DNA of 64,000 nucleotides from CAZADA01 sp964568975 (GCA_964568975.1 CAZMSO010000018.1:1-64000); one strand, 5' to 3'. Positions 51,567 to 61,296 are shown, numbered from the stretch's first letter. The notes: generated from the letters alone by a model not told the origin. Program-made: numbers and translations.

Positions 51567-52817
51567 ATGACCACACGTCGCGTGGTGATCGCCGGGGCGG
51601 GCCAAGCGGGTTTTCAGACCGCCGACGCCTTAGCTCGCGGCGGCTATGACGGCGAGATCGTGTTAGCGGGCGCGGAGCCCCAGCCTCCCTATCAGCGCCC
51701 GCCCCTGTCGAAAGCGCATCTGGCGGCCCCAGGTCCGGTGGAGGATCTCATGTTCCGCCCTCGCGCTTATTATGGCGAGCGCGGGATCACGCTGAAGACC
51801 GGCGTCGCCGTGGAGGCGCTTGACCTGGCTGAGGGGCGCGCGCGTCTGTGCGGTGGAGAAAGCCTGGCGTTCGACGCCGCCGTCATCGCCACCGGCGCGC
51901 GGGTGCGCCGGCCGCCTATTCCGGGGCTGGAGGCGGCGGGCGTGCATTATGTCCGCACTGTGGCCGACAGCGACCAGCTCCGCGACGCCGCTGCGACCGC
52001 CCAGCGCGTTGTCATCATTGGCGCTGGCTTCATCGGGCTGGAGACGGCGGCGGTCTTCGCCACCGCCGGCAAAGCCGTCACAGTCGTGGAAAGCGCCGAG
52101 CGCGTGCTGGCGCGCGTGTGCCCGTCGGTGATTTCATCGTTTTACGCCGCGCGCCACGCCCGCGCGGGCGTCATCGTGCGCACAAGCGCGACGGTGGCGG
52201 CGATCCGCGCGGAGGCCGGGCGCGCAACAGGCGTGGCGCTCCGCGGCGGCGAGGTGCTGGCGGCTGATCTTGTGGTTGTGGGCGTAGGCGTCCAGCCCAA
52301 TGACGGCCTCGCGCGGGAGGCGGGCCTCGACGTGGATGTCGGCGTGTTGACGGACGAGCAGACGCGATGTCAGCGCGCGGGCGCGCCGGTGGAGGGCGTC
52401 CACGCGGCCGGCGACTGCGCGCGGGGGCTGAACGCATGGCTTGGGCGGGCGGCGTTGCTGGAGTCCGTGCAAAACGCGATCGATCAAGGGAAAGTCGCCG
52501 CCGCCGCCCTGCTCGGCCAACCGGCGCGGTATCAGTCGGTGCCGTGGTTCTGGTCTGACCAATACGATGTGAAACTGCAAATGGCGGGCTTGTCGGACGG
52601 CGCGGACACCGAGGTTGTGCGCGGCGATCCGGATGAGGGCGCGTTCAGCGTGTTCTATTTCCGCGCTGGAACACTGATCGCCGCGGACTCCGTCAATCGC
52701 CCCGGCGATCATATGGCGGCGCGTAAGCTGCTGCAGGCCCGCGCGCCGATCACGCCCGCCGCTCTCAGCGATCCAGCCTTTGATTTGCGCGAGGCTGTGC
52801 GCGCTGTGTCCGTCTAA
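51567..52817 (+). CDS. NAD(P)/FAD-dependent ferredoxin reductase-like oxidoreductase
   Basis: A 416-residue flavoprotein. FAD site VIAGAGQAGFQTADAL (residues 6-21), PYQRPPLSKA, IATGARVRRPPIPG, NAD site VIIGAGFIGLETAAVFA and GVHAAGDCARG follow the ferredoxin/putidaredoxin/rubredoxin reductase order. The C-terminal reductase domain starts WFWSDQYDVKLQMAGL. It should feed electrons from NAD(P)H to a ferredoxin, but no ferredoxin, P450 or oxygenase gene is adjacent. GGGGAAG precedes ATG 51567. Confidence 0.93.
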   Translation: MTTRRVVIAGAGQAGFQTADALARGGYDGEIVLAGAEPQPPYQRPPLSKAHLAAPGPVEDLMFRPRAYYGERGITLKTGVAVEALDLAEGRARLCGGESLAFDAAVIATGARVRRPPIPGLEAAGVHYVRTVADSDQLRDAAATAQRVVIIGAGFIGLETAAVFATAGKAVTVVESAERVLARVCPSVISSFYAARHARAGVIVRTSATVAAIRAEAGRATGVALRGGEVLAADLVVVGVGVQPNDGLAREAGLDVDVGVLTDEQTRCQRAGAPVEGVHAAGDCARGLNAWLGRAALLESVQNAIDQGKVAAAALLGQPARYQSVPWFWSDQYDVKLQMAGLSDGADTEVVRGDPDEGAFSVFYFRAGTLIAADSVNRPGDHMAARKLLQARAPITPAALSDPAFDLREAVRAVSV

Positions 52818-52928
52818 CCCCGCTGGGCGACGACTGGCGCCCGACGACGCGGCGTCGAGGTCCGCGCCCGCGCCCACAGTGACGACCGGTCAGACCGAAA
52901 CGCCGCACACGCGCTTACGCGCCGCCCT

Positions 52929-52969
52929 CCCCGCACCCCCCTCCCGTGGGACGGGAGAGGGGTGCGGGG
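52929..52969. terminator. strong hairpin between convergent genes
   Basis: A near-perfect stem (CCCCGCACC..CTCCCGT / ACGGGAGaGGGGTGCGGGG) around GGG in the 177-bp space between two converging genes. It is likely a bidirectional terminator, though without a T-run. Elements of this shape also occur as dispersed genomic repeats. Confidence 0.7.
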
Positions 52970-52994
52970 CGGAGCGCGTCAGACCAGCAACGCC

Positions 52995-54383
52995 CTAAAA
53001 CTGCGTGCGCACGCCGGCGGACACTTGATGGGCGCTCACATCCTCCAAGCCGACCACAGTTTCGTAATCAATGAAGGCGCTCACGCCGCCGCGGAAGAGC
53101 GCAGACACGCCCCCGCCAACACGCGCCCGATTGCGGTCGGGGTCATTGGTGCGCAGCTGAATCACCGGGGAGTCGACAAATGGATCGTTGACATAGCGCA
53201 AGTTCACGGTGCGCGCGTCATCAGCGTATTCCCGCTCCCACTCCGCGCGGCCATAGGGCGTCAGCACGCCAAAGGACTGGCTCAGCGCGAAGGAGGCCGC
53301 CACGCCGAGGCCCGTCGTCACACTCTCATTGTCTTGATCGTCAAAGGCGAGGTCGAGGCCGCCAGCGCCGTTTTCTTCAAAGGCGTCGACGTTTTGGCTG
53401 ATGAACGACACCCGCGCAGTCGGGCCCACGACCAGATTGTCGAGCACGAAATCGTAAGAGGCCGTTCCCGAGACCGCAAACTGATTAGCGTCCGTCTCGC
53501 CGCGGGCGACGCGGTCGACGACGCCGTTGGGGTCTTTATACTGAAGCACCCGCTCGGACTCGTAATCGATGAAGCTGTAGCTGAAGAGGCCGGAGACTTG
53601 CAGCTGCGGCGTCAACGCCGCCAGCGCGTAACCGCCGATCGAAATCGCGTCTGAGGAGAGCTCCCCGCCCGCGCCGTCGAAATCAAGCTCGGTGTCGGTG
53701 TAGCCGATGGACGCCCCGAGGATCACCTGCTCCGTCACCGCCACGTCCGCGCCGGCGGTGATGGCCGCGCCGTCGAAATCGAAGCCGGATTCCAAGTTCG
53801 TGGGATCTTGGTCGCCCGTGAAGAAAAAGCCGTTGACGAACGCGCCAACGTCCACGCCGCCCAGGGCGCCGACCGCGTCGAACATCAGCGCGCCGGAAGC
53901 GTCGGCCACGCGATAGGGCGCGGCGTCGTTGCGGCCGGCCAAACGCGTGGAAAGCGTCTCGCCCAACGCGGCGATGCGCGCGCTCAAGGCTTGGGTTTGC
54001 GGGCGCACCGTGCCGGAGATGACGGCGTCTTGGGATAAGACCTCTTCTGCGGCGATGGTTTGCAGCACATCGCTGGCGGCGGCTTGATCGCTGTTGGCGA
54101 CTTGGATCGCGCCATTGCAGCGCAAGAACAAATCAGCTTCATCCGTGCCCGCAGCTTCGGCGTTCTCAATCGGCGAGCCGGGGCCCATGCCGGCGAACTC
54201 CCCCGCCAAGCGCGGACAAATGTTGAGGATGTTCGTCGCCAAGCTTTCTTGTTGCGGATTGGCCGCGGCGTCCAGAAGGGCTTGACCCATTGCGGGCCCC
54301 GCCAACGCCGTCGTGGCCAGCGCCGCGCCAAGCGTGCGGCTTAAGCGCGCGCAGCGCGCGGCGTCCATGATCCCTGTCATCAT
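52995..54383 (-). CDS. autotransporter-type outer-membrane beta-barrel protein
   Basis: A 462-residue protein. Signal peptide residues 1-34 (ATTALAGPAMGQ). Residues about 35-165 form a soluble helical part with two Cys, then a 12-strand autotransporter barrel from about residue 180 (alternating strands such as ITAGADVAVTEQVILGASIGY) ending in the terminal aromatic GVRTQF, the BAM signal. There is no large passenger, so it resembles passenger-less alphaproteobacterial barrel proteins. It is convergent with the ferredoxin-reductase-like gene. Confidence 0.9.
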   Translation of the reverse strand: MMTGIMDAARCARLSRTLGAALATTALAGPAMGQALLDAAANPQQESLATNILNICPRLAGEFAGMGPGSPIENAEAAGTDEADLFLRCNGAIQVANSDQAAASDVLQTIAAEEVLSQDAVISGTVRPQTQALSARIAALGETLSTRLAGRNDAAPYRVADASGALMFDAVGALGGVDVGAFVNGFFFTGDQDPTNLESGFDFDGAAITAGADVAVTEQVILGASIGYTDTELDFDGAGGELSSDAISIGGYALAALTPQLQVSGLFSYSFIDYESERVLQYKDPNGVVDRVARGETDANQFAVSGTASYDFVLDNLVVGPTARVSFISQNVDAFEENGAGGLDLAFDDQDNESVTTGLGVAASFALSQSFGVLTPYGRAEWEREYADDARTVNLRYVNDPFVDSPVIQLRTNDPDRNRARVGGGVSALFRGGVSAFIDYETVVGLEDVSAHQVSAGVRTQF

Positions 54384-54822
54384 TTTTCATGATCCCCTGT
54401 ATCGTTATCCCCCGGCCGCTCCAAAACCGACCGTGTCCGCCCCAGCGGCACGCCTGACACGTGTTACGCCCGACAAGTGTACGCCCGACATGGCGTGCGC
54501 GACGCGCGCCCGGCGGCCGCCTCCATGCACTCAACCCCGGTTTTATGGCGCCCCCTTGACCGGGCGCCTGTGCTCGCCGCGACAGACACGGCCCAAACCC
54601 CACGACCACACTCACGTCACGATCCGGGCCGAAACGCTAAGCCTGGCCGAAGCGGTAAGAAAGGGACGCGCGCACAAACGCTTACGCCGTGAAATTAGGC
54701 GTCGACGCTAGCTTTGGTGTATACCTGAATCAAGGTGGAGAAACACGCGTTTTCAGTGGTATAGCCATACACGCCGGCGCCTCGTGGCGCGCACGCCGCG
54801 CGAACTGAAGGTAGAGACGACA
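54384..54822. other. long intergenic region between autotransporter and caspase genes
   Basis: A 439-bp divergent region with no convincing gene; a 133-codon open frame here is Pro/Arg-rich and looks spurious. It must hold promoters for both neighbours. There is a short direct repeat ACGCCCGACA (about 54468 and 54481). The part from 54710 to 54780 is less GC-rich, with GTGTATACC and GGTATAGCCATAC, and may hold a regulatory site. No clear -35/-10 pair was found. Confidence 0.5.
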
Positions 54823-57477
54823 ATGAGGGACCTGTCTCAATCACGACGGAGCCGTTCACGCCTGACGTGGGGCGCTCGCCGCATCGCCGGTCTGCGCGCG
54901 CGGGCAGCGGCGGTCTGTGTGCTGGCGGCGGCGACGTTGACGCCAGGCGGCGCGGTGGCTGAGCGGGCCGAGCCCGGCGACGCCGTCGCGGAGCGCATGC
55001 GCGTTGTCGACTGCTTGCTGCAAGGCCAGGTCCGCAAAATCGGCCGCCACATGACGTTCATGACGAAGCGGCGCCCAGCGCGCCTGCCGGCGAGCGAATG
55101 CGAAATCCGCGGTGGTGAGTATGTCGCCTATGACCGGTCGGATCTGAGCACGTCGCTGAGCGTGTGGATGCCCGCGGCCATGGATGGCGATGCCAAAGCT
55201 CAACTTTATGTCGGCGAGCTTATGGAGCGTGGAGCTGGCGGCGCGCCGGACTTCGCCATGGCGAAGCTTTGGTATGAGCGCGCCGCCGACCAAGGCGAAG
55301 CTGCGGCGATGTTTAATCTTGGCCGGTTGTTTGAAAGCGGGCTCGGCGTCGCGGCGGACCAGGCCCAGGCCGCGAGCTGGTATGCGAAAGCCTATGGCGT
55401 GGACCAAGCCGACCTTGCGGGGGCGGTGAACTTCAAAGACCGCGAAACCATCGCCGCGCTGGAGTCCACCATCGCGGCCAACACCACCCAGATCGCGGCG
55501 CTGGAGACCTCCGTGGCCTCTCTGCGCCAAGAACGCGATGAGGCGATTGCTGAACGTCAGGCGGCGGAGGCGGAGCTGCGCGAACGTGAGGCGGCGCTGC
55601 AAGCCTCACTGACGACCATTGCGCAAGTGACGGCGGATCTCGCCGCGTCGCGGCGCGATCACGCCCAGGCGTTGTCGGATTATCGCGCCGCGCTTGATGA
55701 GGTGGCGCAGACGAAAGCGGCCCTCGCGCCCGAACGGGCGGCGGTTTCCGCGGAGACCGAGCATTTGAATGACCGCGTGCGGGCGTTGACACGGCTGCGC
55801 GACACCATCAGCGCCGACATCGCGGAGGAGCTCGCCACGCTGGAGGCTTTGCGCGGCGACACGACGGCGTTGATGACGGCGCGCGCCGCCCTCGAGCGTG
55901 ATCAGGAAGAGCTTGACGCGCAGTCTGAGACGCAGCGGGCCATGGCCCGCGCCAACCAAGCGCGCGCGGCCGAGCTCGCCGCCGCCCAAGAGCGTGTGGA
56001 CGAACGCTTAGCCGCCCTCAGCGCGCGCGAGAACGCGCTGGCCGAGCGCGAGGCGGCCCTGGCGACCCAGCTCGCAGACGGCGCGACGCGTCAAACCGCC
56101 GACATCACCGCGCAACGCGCCGCTATTCGCGATGAACAAGCCGCCGTCAGCGCGGCCCGCGCCGCGCTGAAGACCGACATCGCCTCCCTGACGGAGGGGC
56201 TGACGCGCCTGGGCGATGAAGAGCGCAGCCTGATTGCGTTGCACGCTGAAACGGAGGAGCGAGCGCGCGCTTTAAGCGAACGCGAAGCCGCGCTGGCGGC
56301 GAGCGAGCGTGATCTTGCCGACCGCGCCCGCACGCTCGCCGCCGCCGACGAGGCCAAACGCGCCGCCATCACCGCCGCCCAAGACATGCAAGCGCGTTTG
56401 GCTGCGGAGCTGGAGGCCGTCGAGGACGAGCGGCGCTCCATGGCGAGCCGGCGCAGCGCGCTGGACGCCCGCGCCCAAGAGCTCGTCGCCGCGGAGGCCG
56501 AACTCGCCGCGCGCGCCACACGCCTCGACGCCCGCGCCACAACGCTGGCGCGTCGCCAGAGCGACGTCGACGCCCGCGAGGGCCGGATCTCAGAGCTGGA
56601 GTCCGCCGCGCGCCAGGCCGAAGAAAAACTCAACGCGCTGCAAGCCATCATTCTCGGCAATCAGCGGGCGCTCAGCGCGGCCGACGAACAGCCCGCCCCC
56701 GCGGTGCGCCCGCGTCGGATCCGCGTGGAGTTCGGCGATTATCACGCCATCCTCATCGGCAACGCCAATTACGGCGATCCGGATTGGCCGGACTTAGACA
56801 CGCCCCACAATGACGTGCGACGCATTGATGAAATCCTGCGCGAACGCTACGGCTTCGAAACGACTGTTCTGCTGGACGCCAGCCGTGAGGAAATCCTGTT
56901 GGCGATCGAGAACGCGAGCAATCAGCTCGACCAAGACGACAATTTGCTGATTTATTACGCAGGCCATGGAAAATACAGCGCTGACGCTCAAACCGGCTTT
57001 TGGGAGCCGGTGGACTCCATCGCATACGCCTATCGGCGCTCAATTTCAGCGCAGGACATCAATTTTTACTTGAGCACCATAAAAGCACGAAAAGTGCTTG
57101 TGGTATCAGACTCGTGCTATTCTGGGGCGTTCACGCGCGATTTGGTGGATGTGATTGATACAGATTCCTGGGAGACCCGCGAGAAATATTATATGATGCT
57201 CGCCGCCAAAAAGAGCCGCGTCGTCATGACCGCCGGCGGACTGCAACCTGTGCCCGATGGGCTTGGCAATGGCCATTCCCTGTTTGCCCGGGCATTCATC
57301 AATGCGCTGGTTGATAATGACGACATCGCGCTCGCCCGCGATTTGTTCGGTCGGATCCGCCACGTGGTGGTGAACAACGCACTCGCGGCGCGCTTAGACC
57401 AAGAACCGCTCTACGCCGACATGGTCCATTCCGGGCATGAGGGCGGAGATTTCATCTTCGTGCCGAAGACCGGCTAG
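54823..57477 (+). CDS. Sel1-repeat, coiled-coil, caspase-like protease (peptidase C14 family)
   Basis: An 884-residue protein. A signal/anchor segment is at about 20-45 (AAAVCVLAAATLTPGGAVAE). Sel1-type repeats are at about 115-190 (AQLYVGELMERG, AAMFNLGRLFESGLGV). A very long Glu/Ala/Arg coiled coil covers about 200-620. The caspase domain is at about 635-884 with the His715/Cys765 dyad in YYAGHG and SDSCYSG. Bacterial caspase relatives (orthocaspases) usually cleave after Lys/Arg. The ATG has a weak GGTAGAG site; an upstream GTG at 54784 would add 13 residues. This is not a fragment. Substrate unknown. Confidence 0.92.
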   Translation: MRDLSQSRRSRSRLTWGARRIAGLRARAAAVCVLAAATLTPGGAVAERAEPGDAVAERMRVVDCLLQGQVRKIGRHMTFMTKRRPARLPASECEIRGGEYVAYDRSDLSTSLSVWMPAAMDGDAKAQLYVGELMERGAGGAPDFAMAKLWYERAADQGEAAAMFNLGRLFESGLGVAADQAQAASWYAKAYGVDQADLAGAVNFKDRETIAALESTIAANTTQIAALETSVASLRQERDEAIAERQAAEAELREREAALQASLTTIAQVTADLAASRRDHAQALSDYRAALDEVAQTKAALAPERAAVSAETEHLNDRVRALTRLRDTISADIAEELATLEALRGDTTALMTARAALERDQEELDAQSETQRAMARANQARAAELAAAQERVDERLAALSARENALAEREAALATQLADGATRQTADITAQRAAIRDEQAAVSAARAALKTDIASLTEGLTRLGDEERSLIALHAETEERARALSEREAALAASERDLADRARTLAAADEAKRAAITAAQDMQARLAAELEAVEDERRSMASRRSALDARAQELVAAEAELAARATRLDARATTLARRQSDVDAREGRISELESAARQAEEKLNALQAIILGNQRALSAADEQPAPAVRPRRIRVEFGDYHAILIGNANYGDPDWPDLDTPHNDVRRIDEILRERYGFETTVLLDASREEILLAIENASNQLDQDDNLLIYYAGHGKYSADAQTGFWEPVDSIAYAYRRSISAQDINFYLSTIKARKVLVVSDSCYSGAFTRDLVDVIDTDSWETREKYYMMLAAKKSRVVMTAGGLQPVPDGLGNGHSLFARAFINALVDNDDIALARDLFGRIRHVVVNNALAARLDQEPLYADMVHSGHEGGDFIFVPKTG

Positions 57478-57652
57478 CTGCGGCTTAACGCGCGCTGGCG
57501 TCGACGCGGGCACGCCGCGAATGCTGCGTGGGCGTGGATCGTGCGGAGCGCACGCATCCGCGACACTGTGCGAGCGCATGGCGGCCTAATCTAACGCCTT
57601 CCAGGCGCCGCTGCATGGGGAGGGGGTGCGCGGAAACCCTGTCTGCGAACAA

Positions 57653-58606
57653 TCAAGGCGCGATGACGCGCAGCCGCAGCTCAGCCTCCGCATAAGGCGC
57701 GCCATGCACCGCGGCGTAGGCGTGACGCAAGCGGGCGCCCTCCAACGCGCTCAGGGGCGCCGCATCCGCGGCCGCCTGCGCGAGCGTCTCAGCCGCGCGG
57801 GCGTCAAGCGCCGCGCATGTGACAACGTAGTTCCCCGCCCGTTCGGGAAGCAGTGCGCCAACGGCGCCGCGCATCGGCGCGTGGGCCGTCACGCCCGCGG
57901 CGAGCCGCGCCGCCGCCGCCCCCGCAATTGGCCGCCGCCCAAGCGTGAGGACCGCCGCGGCCGCCGGATCGTCCTGCGGGGCGATGGCGCACGTCACATA
58001 GGCGTCAAACGCCGCCGTCATCACAAACCGAACACGCGCCCCCGCCTGAGCAGCCTCCCCGCCTGCGAGCGCAAGCGCCAGGCCCGGCCTCGCCTCTTCC
58101 GCCGCAAGATCACAATCAGCCGGATCAAGCGCGGCGTCGCGCGCCGCGCGGTCAAGGCACGCCGCACGATCGCGGTCGCGCGTGCCGCCGACCTCCGGCC
58201 GCTGGCGTGAATCAAACAGGGCGTTCACTGCATCGCGGGCTGGCGAGCCGCGGTCGCCCTCGCTTTCTAAAAGCAGCGTGTGGCGTCCGGGCGACTCAAA
58301 CGTCGTCACCACCCCGGCGCGATCAAGCAGCACCACCCGCTCGCCCGCGGCTAAGACGAACACCGCCCCGACGGCCGCGGCGTCCCCCACACGGTGAGCC
58401 GCAGACGTGCTTTCCAGCACCACCGCCGCGGGGGCGGCCGCGCCGTCTGCGTCCGGCTCCTCGAGCGCGACCGCGGCCTCCGCGGGGCGCGCGTTTGAGG
58501 CTTGAGGATCCGCCAGCACGCCCGCGAACGGCGCTATGCTCGCCACCGCCGCTGCGATCGGGGCGAGCGTGACCGCCAAGCGCGGGTCACACTCGTTATC
58601 GCGCAC
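57653..58606 (-). CDS. hypothetical protein, exported, Ala-rich
   Basis: I do not recognise this 317-residue protein. From GTG 58606 a short hydrophobic stretch (LAVTLAPIAAAVASIAPFAGVLA) looks like a signal or anchor. Residues about 60-115 have a beta-type pattern VGAVFVLAAGERVVLLDRAGVV, FESPGRHTLLL that resembles FecR-like sensor strands. The rest is Ala-rich with Cys pairs (CLDRAARDAALDPADC; YVTCAIAP). It faces the cyclase gene head to head, only 33 bp apart. A regulatory or envelope-sensor role is possible but is inference. The start codon is uncertain. Confidence 0.7.
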   Translation of the reverse strand: MRDNECDPRLAVTLAPIAAAVASIAPFAGVLADPQASNARPAEAAVALEEPDADGAAAPAAVVLESTSAAHRVGDAAAVGAVFVLAAGERVVLLDRAGVVTTFESPGRHTLLLESEGDRGSPARDAVNALFDSRQRPEVGGTRDRDRAACLDRAARDAALDPADCDLAAEEARPGLALALAGGEAAQAGARVRFVMTAAFDAYVTCAIAPQDDPAAAAVLTLGRRPIAGAAAARLAAGVTAHAPMRGAVGALLPERAGNYVVTCAALDARAAETLAQAAADAAPLSALEGARLRHAYAAVHGAPYAEAELRLRVIAP

Positions 58607-58639
58607 ACGCCCCGCCCGCGCCTGAGGAGCCCTTACCCC

Positions 58640-60685
58640 ATGGACACCGCAAGTGAGACGACGTCCGACACCCCGCTGGGGCGTTTGGGGGAGCGCGGCG
58701 CTTTGGCGGCTGTCGTCGCTGTCGCGGTGGTCCTCGCGCTCATCATTGCCTCCACCACGCCGCTGCGCGTGTTCGAGAACCATTTGTCGGATCTGCGTCA
58801 GTCCCGGCATGGTCGTGTGTCTCCCCCGTCTCGCGACCTTGTCATTATCGCGATGGATGACCAAACGCTGGCGTTATTGCCCTACACATCGCCTATCAGT
58901 CGCACGCTGTTGGCGTCTGTCGCGCGGGAGCTTGACAAACGCGGCGCGCGTGTCATCGGCTTCGACATTCTGTTCGACCGCCCGTCGGATCCGGTCGCGG
59001 ACGCGGCGTTTGCAGACGCCGTTGCAGCCGCCCGCGCGCCCGTGGTGGCGGTGACAGACCCTGGCGGCGAGCGTCGCCGGGCGTTGTGTGGAGCCCACGC
59101 GTCCGCGCCGGAGACAGGCGATCTGGCGACGGCGGCGGCGACGGGCCGCGCGGGAACCGTGATTGCGCCGTTGGCGGGCCATGTCGCGACGGGCCATGGC
59201 GTGTTGTGTCTGGACGCGGTCGACGACGTGGTGCGCACAGCCCGCTTTGATCCAGCGCGTCCTTCGTTTGTGGAGGCCATCCTCACCGCCGATGGCCGTG
59301 CGCCGCGGGCGAAGGGCGTCGCCGCGCCGCTGTTTCAGTTGACCGCCGAGGGCCGCTGGCCCTTTCCGACCTATTCCGCGGCGCATCTCGCCGCCCTGCC
59401 GCGTGAATGGATCGCAGGAAAAATCGCTCTGGTGGGGCGGATCACGCCCTATAGCGGCGATTGGCGGTTGACGCCCTTGCGCCACGCCGACCTGGCGATC
59501 CCCGTCTACCCTGGGCACCTCATGCCGGAGGGAGAGCTTCCCGGCGTCGTCGTGCACGCTTACGCCTTAGAGGCGGCGTTGACGGGCCGCTTCGGGCCGC
59601 GGTCGAACCCCATCGGCGCAGCGCTGGTCGCGCTGTTGGCGGGGCTGGGCGGCGCGGCGTTCGGGGCCGCGCGCGCGCCCTGGTGGATGACGGTGAGCGG
59701 GGTGGCGAGCGCGCTTACGATTGGCTGGATCGCCGTCTTTGTGATTTACGCCGCCGGCGGGCCCATGATCGCTTTCAGCCCCGGCGCGCTTGCGTTCGTG
59801 ATCGCCACGGGCGGGGCGCTGGCCTGGCGCGAGCGGCGCGAACGCGCGCGCCGCCATGTGATCCATCAAGCGTTTCAGCACTTCCTCGCCCCCGACATTG
59901 TCGACGCTTTGGTGCGCCAGCCAGAGGGCTTGCGCCTGGAGGCGGCGGAAGCCGAGATCACAGTGCTGTTCACGGATCTCGCGGGCTTTACGCGGCTGAT
60001 CGACACCATGGCGCCAGCGGATTTGGCGCGGGTGCTCAACGGCTATCTTGACCACATCGTGGAGGCGGTGATGACCAGCGGCGGCGTGGTGGACAAGATT
60101 GTGGGCGATGCGGTTCATGCGCTTTTCTCCACCCCGATCGCAGATCCCGATCACCGCCGCACAGCCTTGCGCTGCGCCCTTGCGATCCGCGCGCGCACCG
60201 AGGCCTATCGTCACGCCATGGCCGCGGAGGGCGTCGCGATCGGCGCCACCCGCATTGGAGTGAATTCTGGCCCGGCCCTTGTCGGGAATTTCGGCGCCGG
60301 CCGGCGGCTCGACTTCACCGCCCATGGCTCGACGGTGAACATCGCCGCCCGCTTAGAAGCCGCAAACAAAGTGTTCGGCACCCACATTTGCGCCAGCGCC
60401 GCCGCGCGGGTGGAGGATCCTGCAATTCTCTTCCGCACCATTGGCCCCGTGGCGGTGCGCGGTATTGAAAGGCCCGTGTGCGTGTTTGAAGTGACCCGCG
60501 CTGAGCCGGCGGCCGTTGCGCGGGCCGCCGCTTATGAAGCCGCGCTGGCAGTGATGGCGCATGACCCAAGCGACGCCGCGCGGCGTTTCGCCGCCCTCGC
60601 GGACGCCGACCCCGCGGACGCACTGGCGGGGTTCCAGCTCACCCGCGCCCGCAGCGCGGATCCCGGCGCGCCCATCGCGGCGTGA
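58640..60685 (+). CDS. CHASE2-domain class III adenylate cyclase
   Basis: A 681-residue membrane protein. TM1 is at about 20-37, then a periplasmic CHASE2 sensor (about 50-330) containing DLVIIAMDDQTLALL and GARVIGFDILFD, then three TM helices (345-440). The cyclase domain (440-640) has metal-binding Asp446 (LFTDLAGFTRL) and Asp490, Lys486 in VDKIVGDA as the adenine-specifying position, Thr560, and Asn567/Arg571 in VNIAARLE. All catalytic residues for making cAMP are present, with Thr replacing the usual second specificity Asp, as in many bacterial cyclases. GAGGAG precedes the ATG. Confidence 0.93.
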   Translation: MDTASETTSDTPLGRLGERGALAAVVAVAVVLALIIASTTPLRVFENHLSDLRQSRHGRVSPPSRDLVIIAMDDQTLALLPYTSPISRTLLASVARELDKRGARVIGFDILFDRPSDPVADAAFADAVAAARAPVVAVTDPGGERRRALCGAHASAPETGDLATAAATGRAGTVIAPLAGHVATGHGVLCLDAVDDVVRTARFDPARPSFVEAILTADGRAPRAKGVAAPLFQLTAEGRWPFPTYSAAHLAALPREWIAGKIALVGRITPYSGDWRLTPLRHADLAIPVYPGHLMPEGELPGVVVHAYALEAALTGRFGPRSNPIGAALVALLAGLGGAAFGAARAPWWMTVSGVASALTIGWIAVFVIYAAGGPMIAFSPGALAFVIATGGALAWRERRERARRHVIHQAFQHFLAPDIVDALVRQPEGLRLEAAEAEITVLFTDLAGFTRLIDTMAPADLARVLNGYLDHIVEAVMTSGGVVDKIVGDAVHALFSTPIADPDHRRTALRCALAIRARTEAYRHAMAAEGVAIGATRIGVNSGPALVGNFGAGRRLDFTAHGSTVNIAARLEAANKVFGTHICASAAARVEDPAILFRTIGPVAVRGIERPVCVFEVTRAEPAAVARAAAYEAALAVMAHDPSDAARRFAALADADPADALAGFQLTRARSADPGAPIAA

Positions 60686-60793
60686 CGACGGTGTGTTCCT
60701 GGACACAGCCTCCGCCAGCAGCGCTTGATAGCGTGGTCTGATCTTGCGAGCGCGCGGATTGCGCGCGCCATGCTCCTGAGAAGGCGTCAGGTC

Positions 60794-61147
60794 GTGTCGT
60801 TATCCCCGTTTGAGCTTGCGTTTTGGCTGGTCGCGGCGCATTTCGCCGCGGATTTTCCGCTGCAGACGGACTTCATCGCGAAGAACAAGCACCCCGGCGC
60901 GACGCCGGTCTGGGGCTGGGTGTTGGCCGCCCACGCCGGCGTGCACGCGGCGTTTGTCGGGCTGATTCTCTCGCCGCTTCTCGGCCTGGCGGAGTTCCTC
61001 GCCCACGCGCTGACAGACCACGCCAAAGGCCAGGGCTGGCTCGGCCGCGAGCCTGGCGCCTTCCACATGGATCAAACGCTCCACCTCGCGGCGAAGCTCG
61101 TGTGGCTCGCCGTCTTCATGTGGGGTCCGCCGATTTTTCGCGGCTGA
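60794..61147 (+). CDS. DUF3307 membrane protein
   Basis: A 117-residue protein with three hydrophobic segments and the DUF3307 pattern WLVAAHFAADFPLQTDFIA near the start, with FHMDQTLHLAAKLVWLAVF near the end. The function is unknown. GTG 60794 was chosen because GAGAAGG lies about 10 nt upstream and similarity starts here; ATG 60770 would add eight residues. It follows the cyclase gene on the same strand by 108 bp. Confidence 0.82.
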   Translation: MSLSPFELAFWLVAAHFAADFPLQTDFIAKNKHPGATPVWGWVLAAHAGVHAAFVGLILSPLLGLAEFLAHALTDHAKGQGWLGREPGAFHMDQTLHLAAKLVWLAVFMWGPPIFRG

Positions 61148-61296
61148 GGCGCGCTGCGCGTGGTCGCCGCATGGCGCAGCTGATACACAGCCCACGTGTG
61201 TTCTACGGCGCCGCGCCGGGGGCGACTGCACGCCACGATGACGTCCATTGCATGCGGCGTCGCGGGACGTCGCCAACGCTGAACAGGAGAAGCACG

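Noticed and set aside
54313..54711. A 133-codon plus-strand frame in the autotransporter-caspase intergenic region.
   Set aside because: No ribosome site, Pro/Arg-rich without a domain, and it begins inside the autotransporter signal-peptide coding region on the other strand.
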